DNA of 64,000 nucleotides from Carallia brachiata (Eukaryota > Streptophyta > Magnoliopsida > Malpighiales > Rhizophoraceae). The notes beneath the pieces are model-generated. The model did no database searches and was not told the origin of the DNA. It was given only the letters and a program-made list of their open reading frames with translations. Within the stretch, counting starts at the first letter, position 1, and every line of letters begins with the position of its first letter. A program made the position numbers and the translations under genes. Shown in pieces: positions 22,301 to 34,389 of this stretch. The stretch is taken from assembly GCA_021464245.1 (NCBI GenBank), contig JADCRB010000066.1, positions 2,083,548-2,147,547 of the forward strand. Direction: 5' to 3'.

Positions 22301-25300
22301 CCTTCAACATGAGTAGGGAGCTTGCCGTCAGCATGAGGATGACCTAATTGACCATATACCGGGCTGCCCATTGTGTAAACATGGCCAGCAGTTGTAAGTG
22401 CAACAGTCAGGCTGTGTCCACAGGCAACCTGGCAGAAATTGGGTTCCACAAGTGCAGCAACACAAGTTGGCACCAATCTAGCTTCCCTATCACCATGACC
22501 AAGACGACCTCGGTCTCCATCTCCCCAAGTGAAAAGCTTTCCTGAAGAGCAATTGCTGGAAGCTGAAGACCCAACCATGACTTCAACAACTGCAGCAGTG
22601 TGCCAAACTCCACAAGCCGCTCGCACAGTTCGTAAGCCCTTAAGAGATTCCACTTCCCTTGGTACTGAAACACTTTTCCGGTCTCCATGCCCTAAAGCTC
22701 CAAAAGTTCCATCCCCAAAAGTAAACAGTTGCCCAGAAGAAGTTACAACAACCGTGTGCCACGGCCCACATGAAACTGATGAGACATGTATTCCTTCCAA
22801 AGGCCCATTTACCTTTTTTGGAACCCATTGACGAGCCTCACTTCCATATCCAAGGAGTTCGTGCTTGTAAGCACTATTCCCCCATACGAACAACTCACCG
22901 GATAGTGTTACAGCACAAGAATGGTAATCTCCACATGCTACAAGTTCAACATTGATATTTTTGAGACCATCAACAAGTTTAGGCTGCAAGACATCCGAGT
23001 CCACACCATGTCCAGCCTGCCTCCAAGTTCCTTCCCCCAAGAGAATACCTCTCCTTGCTTTGTGACTAAAGCAGCATGTTCCCAACCACAAGCTATGTTC
23101 TGAACATCCAACAAGACAGCAGAGTCTAAGGCTTTTGGCACAAAAGAATCCATCTGAACAGCACAATCTCCAATTCTATGTACTCCCCCACCTAGCATGC
23201 CGTCCCCAGTGCCTTCTCCCCAAATGTAAACATCCCCTAATGCATCACTGTCATCATGGCCAGAGCCTTGACTTGATGAACTGACAGCACTTGATAAACT
23301 CACTCTAAAGGCATCCACATTTGGACCCTTCACACGCCCCATAATTCCATCTGAAGCTCGTGATGACAGAGAGGGCACTGAGTCAGATGCAGTATCTGAC
23401 ATGAGTAAAAATTTGGGAGGCACAGCATGAAGTAATACTACATCGGATAATGCCTTGTCCACCCCAAATTTGGGAGGACTATCGCATGGAGTATGAAGAC
23501 GAAGGGGATCCACATCACTCTGCATTGGCAAGAAGAAAATTCTTCTATTTAATATATATAGCAATGAAATGCACCACAACATGTGAAGAGGGAGAGAACA
23601 CCTTCTGTGAACCATCACCACTGCCAAATACAGAGCTCAGTGGAGAACTTCTTTGGGCATGTGATCTAGGACTATTTGCTTCAGATGAAATTCCATCACT
23701 CCGAGATTCTGTTCTCCCTTTCCTGAGATGGGCACGTGAAATTAGAGCTTTTAGTCCAGTAAACCAGACTTCAGCTTCATCTTTGTCCTTGCAAATCTGG
23801 ATAAAAGGTTTTCATGAATATATTGATGAAGAATTTTTAGCTGGCAATAAGATTTTATGAGAAAAAGATATGCCTACCAAATCTAAGGATCTGTCATTAT
23901 ATATAAGAGAAAATGATTGGTATTCTTTCTCCGGTCGAGGACATCTCTGGAATATCGGCTACAATTCATGCAAAATAAAGAGCAGTCAATATGTATAGCA
24001 TCAGCACTTTGAAAATTGAACTGTTAAGAGAAGAACTGAGTGCTAGGAAATACATTTCTAAAGGGAAATTTGATGATGCACAATAATTGTATTAGCTACA
24101 GGAGTAGAGAGAACGAGTCATCTATAAGTACAACTAGCTTCAGCTGATTAAACTTGAATCTTTGATGAAAGACTGACATTCATCTTTCCAGGGAAAATCA
24201 TGCAGGACTTGAAAATTTTTATAAACAGAAACTTAAAAACAAGCATGCAAATCAATAATCTAATAGCAGTAACAATTAAAAGAACCTTCTAGTTTTCCTG
24301 CATATCTTTAAAGAAAAGGTGCTGGGGCATGCGGGGAAAGAAGGAAGAATAGGTGATATACAACTAAAGATACTGGTAGTAAGTAGAAAATACAAGCATG
24401 GATACTTGGCCTGTCGCATGATTTTACTTGCCAGTCTTGTTGCGGGATGAATCAATTTAAACAACGGAAGAAAAAAAAAAAAAGATACACTAAGAGAAAC
24501 TTTGCATTTAAAACTTCATATCTCCCATATCAAGCAGGAGACTGTAAAAGCTCCACACACAAAAACCAGAGGTTTTTTTTTTTTTAATTGGGTTTGTTGA
24601 AAACCCAATGCTTAAAGAAAAAGATCAACTCTCAAATAAATGAGACGAGATGCACAATTCATATCCAGAGAGCAAATTCCCTTACTGGAAAGCATCTTTA
24701 CAGCAGTACCACCATTCAAAAGTTGGAGGAAAAGTTGACATGGATAAACTTACAGTGCGCTGACCAGGTATAATTCTGGAAACAAGGCTCAGTCTAAGTT
24801 GCTTTTCCTCTTTCCCAGATAACCATATTAAAGCAGATTCGTCCTGAAAAGATAAACGCAAAGGATACGGAACATAAGATTTTCACTTGCAAATATTACT
24901 AGAAAGCTTCTGACAAAAGGACCTATAACAGAATTTACGTTGGGTATTGGGGAAAGGATTAGTAAATTGTCGACTAATATACTCATGAAGGTCACTAAGG
25001 TATTTCCTTATACTTTAAAAGTAAAATGCCTGAAATCTTTTATAAAGAGTTAATTCAGTCTGATTAACAGGTGTTGCATAGAAAGTTTTACTTTCACAAA
25101 CTCCCACTCAACATTCGTTGTTCAAGACATGATAGTTGGCAGGACAATGCATATAAATCAACATGCATTGATAAATTTTAGGAGAAGTCTGTTTTAAAGG
25201 AAAACAGGCATCAGCTAACTTCTCATTTAGTGGCAAAACAACCATACATTAGTCTAATGTAGCATCCTCAATTCTCTATCAGTTTGACATGGCTCATATG

Positions 25301-27273
25301 TGCTGACAATGTCAAACAGTAAGAACATTCATTTAACCACAATCTTACATTAGCCAGCCTGAAAGGACAAAATTTGGGCTTCCCTCTACGTCCATACTTG
25401 AGCAATTGAGCTCCTTTTTTAAGAGCTGTGACAGCCTGTGTTAAAGAACAAGCTGAGACACTATAGTAAAACAGAATAAGCAGATAATGGAACTGGTATA
25501 TGAGAAAAAAAAATGATACATAATTTTATGCTTGCAGACTGAAAATTTTGTTAAGAGATGAGAAAAAATAATCACATAAAGGAAATTGGGAACAGATCTA
25601 TGCAAACTCTATGTCTCAGAGTATAGAATTCTTATCTCTATATTTTTTTCTATATTGGCCACAAATAATCAATACAAACCAAATCTTCATTATACAAAGC
25701 CCAACATAGATGTTGCCTTTTAATACAAAATTATGTGGATATATTCCATGATAGCACATTTCAACAAACTTGGATACCTGTACAAAAAACTCAAAGGGAA
25801 CAATTTGTATTTTGCAATTGAGCCTTGATAAAGTCACCTACTATGTAGCATATTGTTATATTCACTGTAGATAAAAGAGGATTGAAGAGTCATAATTGAA
25901 GATAGAGCACGTAACATTTTTTCCCCTTCCAATTTAAGTCAAAGAAGGTAAGACTAGGTGTTTTAACATCTTAGTTTCAGGCCAGCACTCATTCACACAC
26001 ACCAATCAAAAACCATAATGTTCAGCCTAGCTATCATACAAAATCACTCGGAAGGAACATTTTCATCTAGAAATTTACCCTGAGGATATCACAGAAAGGA
26101 TTCCAAGTTAGATCTCAGAGAAGATTTCTATCAATTTTGAAAGAAGAGATGATGCAAAGGTGGATTTAACCTAAAGGTTTAGGACATCTCTGAAAAGATT
26201 TTGCCCACCAATTAAGACTCGCAAATGAGAATACAATATAAGATGGACAGATACATGGCCCATTCACAGTTTGTCAGAGCTTGAACATTATTGCAATTTA
26301 ATCAACATACTTATCAAAAGGAAAGAATTGGCCATTCGATCAAATTGAGCAGATTGATGTCCTGACCTACACTGGACCACGTAGCTTAAGTAATAATTTG
26401 CAATTTAGGTTTGCATATAGAAGTTTTTGAACTATATTACTCTTTTTTTTTTTTCACTGGTTCCTTGGAATTAAAGCACACATTTTGTGGGAATTGAAGG
26501 GAGCTGGGGTCCTTTCCCCCTTCCTCCCCCACGCGCTTTGCTCTTGTGGCCACGCGCTTTGCTTTTGTGGCCAACCAAGCTAAACTTGGTTAGTACGCAT
26601 TCAAAGCAACCAGTTTATTGAAGCTTTTAAATAGGTAAATTTTAATCTTGAATGACCAGTATATGACAGAGAAAGAAACAAGAAAAGAAAAAGAGCAATT
26701 CCTCCAACTCAAAACCAGTATCAATCACACCAAATCAACATTGCAATTACCATCTCTAACTCTAAAACTAAAATGCTTACATCTCTTGTTACAAAACATA
26801 GCACTTACAGAGAAAGCAGTAATAAAGCCAACAATCACACAAAACAATGGAAAACAGTGTCTCATGTTACAATTCGAAAACCTTCTCAATCATCAACCTC
26901 GTATCGAGTTCAACTTTTAAGCCACCATAAAAGACATTCACTAAACAAAAACAAACAAACACTTTAGCATACCAATTAACAATAGCACAAATGCTTCCAC
27001 ATACTAGCTATATCAAATTAAATTGCTGGAACACCTAACATAGAAATAATGCGATTTATCTTAATACAGTGTAAACAAAGGCATATGCAAATGAACAAAC
27101 ACATATGAATATACATACATTAAAACTCATACACATATGATGTATCTATAACTTCACATGACATTCGAATATATGCGTGAAAATGAAAGTGAGGAAATTA
27201 CCAACTCGACGTCTCTCTCAACAGTTCCGGCCCTAGACCGGTCGGCCGCAAACATTTTCTCCGGCGGCAACAT
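19304..27273 (-). CDS. PH-RCC1-FYVE-BRX (PRAF-type) protein, nine exons
   Basis: Plant-specific protein family thought to bind phosphoinositides through its PH and FYVE domains and to act as a guanine-nucleotide-exchange-like RCC1 propeller at membranes. Exons, 5' to 3': 27273-27202, 25435-25349, 24843-24754, 23946-23878, 23796-23602, 23519-21394, 20704-20558, 19993-19649 and 19411-19304; about 1,079 aa, normal for the family. Domains: PH about 20-130 ([55 protein letters not shown]); RCC1 repeats about 266-653 (several RLGHGD and WGxG units); FYVE about 654-719 ([22 protein letters not shown]); Ser/Arg-rich linker; coiled coil about 869-930; BRX about 1016-1067 ([14 protein letters not shown]). 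Start: the ATG at 27273 is the first in exon 1; Met7 is an alternative. Odd: three single-base frame breaks, namely a missing G at about 23012 (GGRL-GHG), a sixth A at 19949-19954, and a missing base at 19402-19409. Otherwise the gene is well conserved, so these look like sequence errors. Confidence 0.93.
26530..26571. repeat. 21-bp direct repeat in PRAF intron 1
   Basis: Two adjacent 21-base copies beginning 'cacgcgcttt' differ at one base. They lie in the 1.77-kb first intron of PRAF (25436-27201), which otherwise shows nothing but AT-rich sequence. Confidence 0.85.
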
Positions 27274-29619
27274 TATCAACAGCAAGAAATCACTCTCTCT
27301 CTAGCAGCGAAACCCTACCCATTGCATCATCGCCAGCACACACAATCCTCCGCATTCACTGGTACCTAAGAGATTGCGTCGGTTTCACGACACGCCGAAC
27401 CCTAGCTCATCGCTCCCTTGCTCGCTGGCTCTTAGCTCACCGCAACTTCACATCACCTGCTCGGATACTGAAACTCCGAAAACTGGAAGCGCAGAACAGT
27501 AATGGAACCTCAGATTGGCGAATCTCTCAGTAAAAATTTCAGTTTTAGTCTGTGAGATACATACGAGTCAAACTATGCCGAGGCAGAGAGAGAGAGGAAA
27601 GTGATTTCGAGGTCTCGTGACGCAAAACGACGGGAGAATGTGAAGTGTTCGAGAGATTCGTTCAGCGAGGCTGCTGTTTGGCTGGGAGGATTTTCGGGGG
27701 AGAAAATTCGAGAAACTGAGGGAAAATGGCGGTAGGAGGAACTAGTAGGAAAGTAGCAGCAGCTGCTACAGATACTGCGCTCAGATTCCGATTCGGAAAG
27801 AAAATAAAAAGAGTTTTTGCTGAAAGCGATTGGTCAACGTAGTTGACTTCATATCAGGGACCGTTAAGATCTTGACACGTGGAGAACGGGACCGTTCTCT
27901 CCAAGAAATTGAGAAAGTCCCTCTATCAAAATTTTCTGGACGTTGATGTCTAGCCATCAATGCAAGTGTGCAACATATTATTTTGTGCATTTAATACAAG
28001 ATAGGAGTTTATAACCAATACACGAATTTTTTTTTTTTCAAATGCGAAAGAGAAGGTGGCGTTTTAAAAAGTATCATTATAAAATATTGTGTTTCTATTT
28101 AATAACAATAAATTTTACTTAAATAGTTTTGAGACAGAGAGAAATAGGTTATATATAAATTTTTTTTATTGAATATTTTTATAGCACTTAAATCTAAGAT
28201 TTAGTAATTAGTACGTTCGATTATTATCACTAAACACAACAAGCCAAAGGTCAAGTATAATTTTTAAGTCTAATTACATAGCAACGGGAAAAGGTAAGAC
28301 ATGAAGATAATATATTGTAATTGACTACATTTTCTTTTAGTAATTAGACTATTTTTTAAAAAAAAGATAAAAAAATATTTTTATTTACATAAAAATCGCC
28401 TTGTAACAAAATAATGTGTTGGTTCTATATCTTGTTTTTCCCATGACTATCTATCCTTTTGGATTTTGTAATTCAAATGTTATTTGTTTAACTGATTTTT
28501 ACATAATTTATATTTAACAATTCCTATTTTGCCTAGAAGAGTCTGTACATTGTACATGTATATGGGTTTTTTTTTTAATGTATACTTATATTCTAATCAT
28601 TATTCTTAATTACATATTTTGGTAAATATTTAAATCAAATATTAATGTTATGCTTCTAAAATATTTGTTTCAAATTTAACTCTTTAATACATTATTACAA
28701 TGTCAAATGCGAATATGCGATCATCTATCCCATTTACAAGTCAATGCTGGGGCTTTGTCTATCAAACATTTTGCCACAAAATAATGAGTCATTTTTCTCA
28801 GCTTCTGGTATGGACAAATTTATGTTAGATATGAAACGCAACATGCTCCCACGAACGAGTTGCAACATGATCAGCAAGGAAGAGGCTGGACTACACGTTC
28901 CACCCGTTTGTTCTGGTGGACCCCTAGTTCTCAATATTCCATACCCAGAAATGCTTGTATGGAACCAACCACCTTGGCAATTTGGTATGGTAAGAACAGT
29001 TGGACACAAAGCTATTATTGCAAGTTTTTATCTTTGCAAATTCAGCGAGTAGTAATGACCTAAATAAATGGTAAATGAACAAATAATAATCTCAAGTAAC
29101 CATAAAAAATAACAAAACATAGAAAGCCCATCTAAAAGAGCAAAATAATAAATGTCCAGGCACTCAAGATCTGCAGGTCTTCAATACATTAGTTAGCAAA
29201 ACTGTTGTAGAACCAAAGCATTTGCACTTCCATTGTACCACGCATTGCCAGTGTCTCCACATGAATGGGACGAGTGGCTCCCATCTCCCATGAGCGGGAC
29301 TAAGGTGATTTATTGTTGCCATCTATTTCCATGGTGCTCAGCTTTTTTCAATGGATCCATCATATCTGTATTGGTTATATAAAAAGCCTTTTTCATCATG
29401 TATACCAACATTTGGGACTGTAAATGTTGCTTCTTTACAATATAGATACCCTAGTAACAATAGCATTGCTTTTAGGCATTTCCTAGACTTACAAATTACA
29501 AAGAAAAATAAGATGGTCCCAGGTGCTACTAGCATTTGTCAAAAATAGCTATCACACCAATAGGAATCCCGTGAAGATTCTCTATTCAAGTTGACAAGGC
29601 AGTAACCACCTTGAAAAAG
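27274..29619. other. PRAF 5' flank and AT-rich spacer
   Basis: 27,274-27,800 is less AT-rich, with CT/GA-rich stretches, and is the probable PRAF leader and promoter on the minus strand. From 28,020 to 28,730 the sequence is very AT-rich with no feature seen. A 102-codon plus-strand open frame at 28,744-29,052 has mixed composition but matches no family I recognise and overlaps other frames equally well. From 29,053 to 29,619 is the 3' flank of the next minus-strand gene. Confidence 0.55.
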
Positions 29620-31572
29620 TCAACACATCTCGTCCGCAAAAATTATTTCAAAGATGAACTGCACTGCATTGAAGAATTCATAAATTAGTCAGCATAAGTA
29701 GCTCATAGAAAGGAAAATTACGAAGTAAATGAGCTCCAAAAACTCAGAAACTCAGTACAAATCTAAGCATTAGTGAAGGGGAAAACTATACTAAATCACA
29801 TATTCACATATTATAGGTAATTCACAAGGTTCACATTGTCCGTTTGGAATACGTAGTCTAGACGGCGTTTTCTTATTTTTGTTTATAAACAAGCTTAGGC
29901 AATGTTTTTGGGTTCCAAAACAGTTGGGAAAATCACAGATTTTTCTCTTTTTTTGACAAATGCGACTTGGAAGTCAAAGAAAGATAGGTGCATGGTCATT
30001 ACTGTGCATGTTCATAGCAACACAGCAAATGAATTTCAGAGAGCAGGTGGAAAAGCAGTAAAGCTTCCATGTTCTCATGATCGCCTAGGTACCTTCATCT
30101 TTGGGAATATTCGGCTGATCAATCAAGAGTTGTTGAAGTGCCATCAGATCACCAGCATCATGACTCTCAGAATGCTGACCTTGTAGACCATGGCTAACTC
30201 TGTTAAAATGAATTGGAGGTTTGCGACACCAGATCCAGTCAGACAAATATGACTTCAGAATTCAAATTTATAATCAAATTAAGAGAATACCCAATCAGAT
30301 TCTGGAGAAAGGAAATATAATAGACTATATGTTCTTTGATAAAAAAATGGAGCTCAGTATACCTGGGTTTCAAGGCAAGCACTGAAAGTGCTGAAACCAA
30401 TGATGATTTGAGGAGGTACCTATCAGAATATTATTAGTGATTACGAGCAAGGAAGAAAACAATTCTTTCCAAATAGAAATACAAGGCATGAACAAAAGCT
30501 GGCAAGGTGAGCATTTATCATCTTATGCTTGCTATTTGCCATGGAAAACAAATCAATTTTCCCCAGTTTTAGAAACTAAAGATAAGAATGATTGATGTCC
30601 CCAAATACAAAGTTTCATACTCAGACTGATGCATCTCATGAAGGACCATAAGGCTGTCCGAGCAATAACGGAGACACGGTTTCATGCCAACTTGTTGGTC
30701 CAATTGCTTTGTGGTAGGTTATTAATCCACTGTCTATTGTCGCGACGCATCTTCTCTAGAAACTTAACAACACCATGGAGTTTCTCCCTGGAAAAACCAT
30801 TATAGACTTCAGAATAGGAGAAGCGTCATTAAATACTTTCTATTATATATACATAAGAAATCAATTCCTTCAACATTAATTAGATTCAAAAATAAAAGAT
30901 GTGTATAATCAAATTTAATGTTCCCTTGGCAACCAACCACGCATTATAGTTCTGCTAAATATCAAGCTTCTTGCCATTCATTTTCTGTTTGATTTCTAGA
31001 GGAAAAGATATCAACATACAAAATCATCGGTTTTGGGTATTTTTTTAATATTGGATGTCCTCATCGAGACTCTACAAAAAGCATGGTTCATGTTGGCTAA
31101 AGACAGTTCCTTCAATAATCATTAAACTCAAGGACAAAAAGGAAGAAAGAAAGACACAAATAAAGGAGGACAGCAAGAAAAGAAGAAAACCTTACAGCGT
31201 CTGATTCATGGAAAGAAAAATAGAATTTAAGGACTCCAATTGCTTCCTCAAAACAGCATCTCTAACACCCTCCACACACTCCAAAGCCCCGTAACTGTTA
31301 GGGTCTTGAATCAACTGTTGTAAGGTAACAAAGAAATTCCAATTCAGTTTTTCTTTATTGCACCTTAATTCAAAAATTTTCTAAAAACAACTATGAATGT
31401 TTCCAATTAGCAATCAGAAAAGAAGAATCAAAATGAAAAGGACCTGCAACCTCTCGATGATGGAAACAGCATTTCTGAATTGTGAAAGCAACTGAGACTG
31501 AAGGATATCCCAATTTTCCATTTCTTCTCTCACCTTTCTGAATCTTTGCTGATATTTCTTTACGTCGTCCAT
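29620..31572 (-). CDS. Conserved plant protein, At5g43822-like (function unknown)
   Basis: Six exons, 5' to 3': 31572-31444, 31314-31196, 30787-30621, 30419-30363, 30199-30093 and 29663-29620; about 207 aa. All borders are GT-AG and phases fit, except that exon 3 (167 nt) is one base short. The product opens [18 protein letters not shown], continues with [14 protein letters not shown] and [13 protein letters not shown], and ends [20 protein letters not shown] plus Cys. This matches the sequence I recall for 'uncharacterized protein At5g43822'; the name is from memory. It is predicted mostly helical with no transmembrane segment, and no function is claimed. The frame break lies at about 30712-30718: the frame reads INNL then shifts to [12 protein letters not shown], which continues the homology to LHEMHQSEY. 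One missing base explains it, again probably a sequence error. A GC-rich upstream exon near 32,470-32,620 may be its 5' UTR. Confidence 0.82.
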
Positions 31573-32464
31573 TCTTTAACCAGTATGAAACTGTATGTAA
31601 GTGTTTAATAGTATTCCAGCATAAGCTGGTTTCTATTTAACCATGGAAATTTCCACAAGTTGCTGTGATGTTGACAATCAACGCTGAAAAAAGAAAGCAC
31701 TGCAAACAGTAAAAATTAGGATTTAATCTGTCACTACACAGTGCACAACATTATGTAGTTCCCAATGGAACAATATGTCATCAATTCAACGTCTAATACT
31801 CCAATCTCCACACTCCAGTGTAAACCGTCGGGCTAAGGAAGGAGAATTGTGAAACAGAAAGTGGGAGAAGAGACAGCCAAGAACATGCATGTTGATTGGA
31901 ATTGGCAGTGACAAAAAAAAAACCCATATTAGTTCCGAATTTTGGCCTAAATCAAGGTCCTAGCTTGAGAAAATACATATTCTAAAAGCACCAACGAAAT
32001 CATATTTACTTCTCATTACAGGTACAATCAAAATAAACTTTGGGAAATCAAAAAGGTTGAAAAATGATAACCTTTTTTCGATAAGAAAAAGGAAAAAGGA
32101 AACGATAACCTTGAACCCATGGACAAAGCCAAGAATTCAAGAATTCCATACGTGCACTCTTTGACTCACAACAAAACCATTACACATAAAATGTTAACAC
32201 CAATCAACAAACGGTCCAAAGAAGCGAAAATGGGAAATTAAAGCGATAAACAAAGAGACCCTTTTGATATTTGAACCAGAAAAGGAATTTGAAGTGAAGG
32301 CAAGAAGATTCACAGCAATCATTTGGCTTTTCCTGTTACTCTATATTAATGAATGCTGTCCATTTTTGCAAGTTCAATCTCATAAATAACCAAAATCATA
32401 AAGAACATTGGAAACTGCAAAATGGAAAAAGTAAACATAATGAAAGTAAGGTCTAAGAGATAAG

Positions 32465-32640
32465 AACCAATGGGTGCAGCTGGGGCACGGCGAGAGACAA
32501 GCAGAGGCCGGAGCGGCAGCGGCTGCGATGGGGCTTCTGGCGAAAGACGAACTCAAAGCGATTGTTTTGAAGTGCGGTCCCGTTGTTTTGAAGATGCCAG
32601 CTTGCTGTTCGACAGCATGCCGCTTAGAAACTTGTATGAA
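32465..32640 (-). other. GC-rich island, possible 5' UTR exon
   Basis: This short GC-rich stretch is set in strongly AT-rich DNA about 0.9 kb upstream of the At5g43822-like start codon. Open frames exist on both strands (about 60-100 codons), but none shows a recognisable domain. A promoter-proximal non-coding exon of the minus-strand gene, followed by a leader intron, is the simplest reading. A separate small gene on the plus strand cannot be excluded. Confidence 0.4.
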
Positions 32641-32690
32641 ACTTGTATTCAACTCTCCTTTATGACAAAAAAATAATAATAATAACACTC

Positions 32691-33252
32691 ACTTTAATTT
32701 TAAATATTTATAATTTCTTTTAACTTAATTTTAAATCTTTTGATTATTTTAATTAAATTTTAAATTTTTCAGTTCTTTTACAAATAAATTCTTCTATTAA
32801 AAGGAATCAGTCAAACCGTTAAACCTAACCAACCAAACATAAATGAATAAAATAAATCATATATAGGATTTTTTCTCCCTATTTTCTAGTTATAATATTT
32901 AAAAAATATTTAAATATGACAAAAATAATATAAAATAAAAAAAAGCCACAAAATACACCATTATCATGTTTTTCTAAATTAGAGGACTCAATTGAAAAAT
33001 TTTTAGAACATTTAGCATTTGATTAAAAACGTTTAGTACATTAAGGACTAAATTGAAAAGAGAAAATACAAAAGAACTTTATTTAAGATTTTTTTTTTAT
33101 CTCTGTTTGGTCAACTGTCATTTTCAATCGTTTGACTGACTTCCGTTAATAGAACAATTTATTTGTAAAAGAATTTAAAGATTTAGAATTTAATTAAAAA
33201 AATTGAAAGATTTAAAATTAAATTAAAAAATTATAAATATTTAAGACTAAAA
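32691..33252. mobile_element. Foldback MITE-like element 1
   Basis: The left arm 32691-32820 is the inverted complement of the right arm 33127-33252 at roughly 85% by eye; for example 'caaataaattcttctatta' pairs with the complement of 'taatagaacaatttatttg'. There is no coding content between the arms. No clear target duplication was found because the flanks are AT-rich. Confidence 0.75.
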
Positions 33253-33375
33253 TAAATATAACCGAAAAAAAATGACACGACTATGAGCAAATCTTGGATT
33301 AGGGATAGATAAGGGATTTGAGCAAACTTCCATTTGTGGGTGATATTGTTTATTATCTTTTTTTTTTTAAGTTAA

Positions 33376-33872
33376 ATGTATTTGATTCTTTTGTGATTTA
33401 AACGTTTTTTTTATTTTTCATAGTTTTAATTTAAGTAGTAAATTTTTCTTGTAATTTTTAATTTTTATAATTGATCTCCTTAATTAAGATTATATCAAAT
33501 CTATTAATAGAATTTAGTTAAAATTCATCATTTTGTAATTATTTTTACTAAAATTATAAAAATATTTATACATATCTCAAATTAAATTTCAGTGTATATT
33601 TAGATTACATTATACATTATATTTTTCAAATTTTGTCATTTTTATACTGTAATATTAATATGGAAGTATTTGAGATAATATCATTGTTAACTTTTACATA
33701 AAAATATAATAAAGTTCTTATAATTACATAATAATATAATTATAACTAATTTATATTAATAGATTTAATAAAACATTGTCAAAAGTTAATTACTAAAATT
33801 AAAAATTATAAAAAAATTTATTGTTTATAAAAGTAAAATATAAACCAACCAAATCATAAGAAATTTAAATAG
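33376..33872. mobile_element. Foldback MITE-like element 2
   Basis: The left arm 33376-33515 matches the complement of 33758-33872, including 'ttgtaatttttaattttt' against the complement of 'aaaattaaaaattataa'. The AT-rich interior has no open frame. The arms are more diverged than in element 1. Confidence 0.6.
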
Positions 33873-33956
33873 ATTTAACTCAAAAAAAAAGTTTATAAAA
33901 ATTATGTCAGTTTCTTGCCTAAATCCAGCCCAACTGAATTATCAAATTAAGAGTTC

Positions 33957-34150
33957 TATTATATGATTAAAAAAATTATTTAAATAATATTTATATTATA
34001 ATTATTAATATATTTTATATAATTATAAAAAATATAATAATAATAATAATAATAATAATTTCTAGTCTCAAATTTTATAAATACAATTTTATAAAAAATA
34101 TTAACAATTATAATTTAAATATTATCTAAATAATTTTTTTATACATCCAT
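33957..34150. mobile_element. Foldback MITE-like element 3
   Basis: A compact element of about 195 bp. The arm 33957-34016 is an almost exact inverted copy of 34094-34150: 'aaaaaaattatttaaataat' on the left and 'aaaaaaattatttagataat' as the complement of the right. An (AAT)n run sits in the loop. It ends about 30 bp before homology to the other NPF units begins. Confidence 0.8.
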
Positions 34151-34389
34151 AAACATTTTAAATTAGATAATATGCGACGCTAATAATGGAGTGCAGGAGA
34201 CCAATCGCCTGGGAAGGACAGAGCCGGAACCATAGACATCCCAACGAATCTGATGGATTCCGGTAGGCACGGTACTGCACAGCACCAGCATTTTAGTTAG
34301 TAGCACAATAATCAAAGTGAGAGCGCGAGCCCGTTGCGTTTGCTTCCGACACTAACCGGAGGTCGACGGCCGACGTGTAATTTACCGAC

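Noticed and set aside
22407..22831. Alternative frames inside the PRAF RCC1 region
   Set aside because: The frame giving the RCC1 and FYVE motifs is clear; these are shadows.
27726..27842. 38-codon plus-strand frame upstream of PRAF (MAVGGTSRKVAAAATD)
   Set aside because: Too short, no known peptide family, and likely part of the minus-strand gene's promoter.
28744..29052. 102-codon plus-strand open frame between PRAF and the next gene
   Set aside because: No recognisable domain, no splice or promoter context, and other frames over the same bases are equally open.
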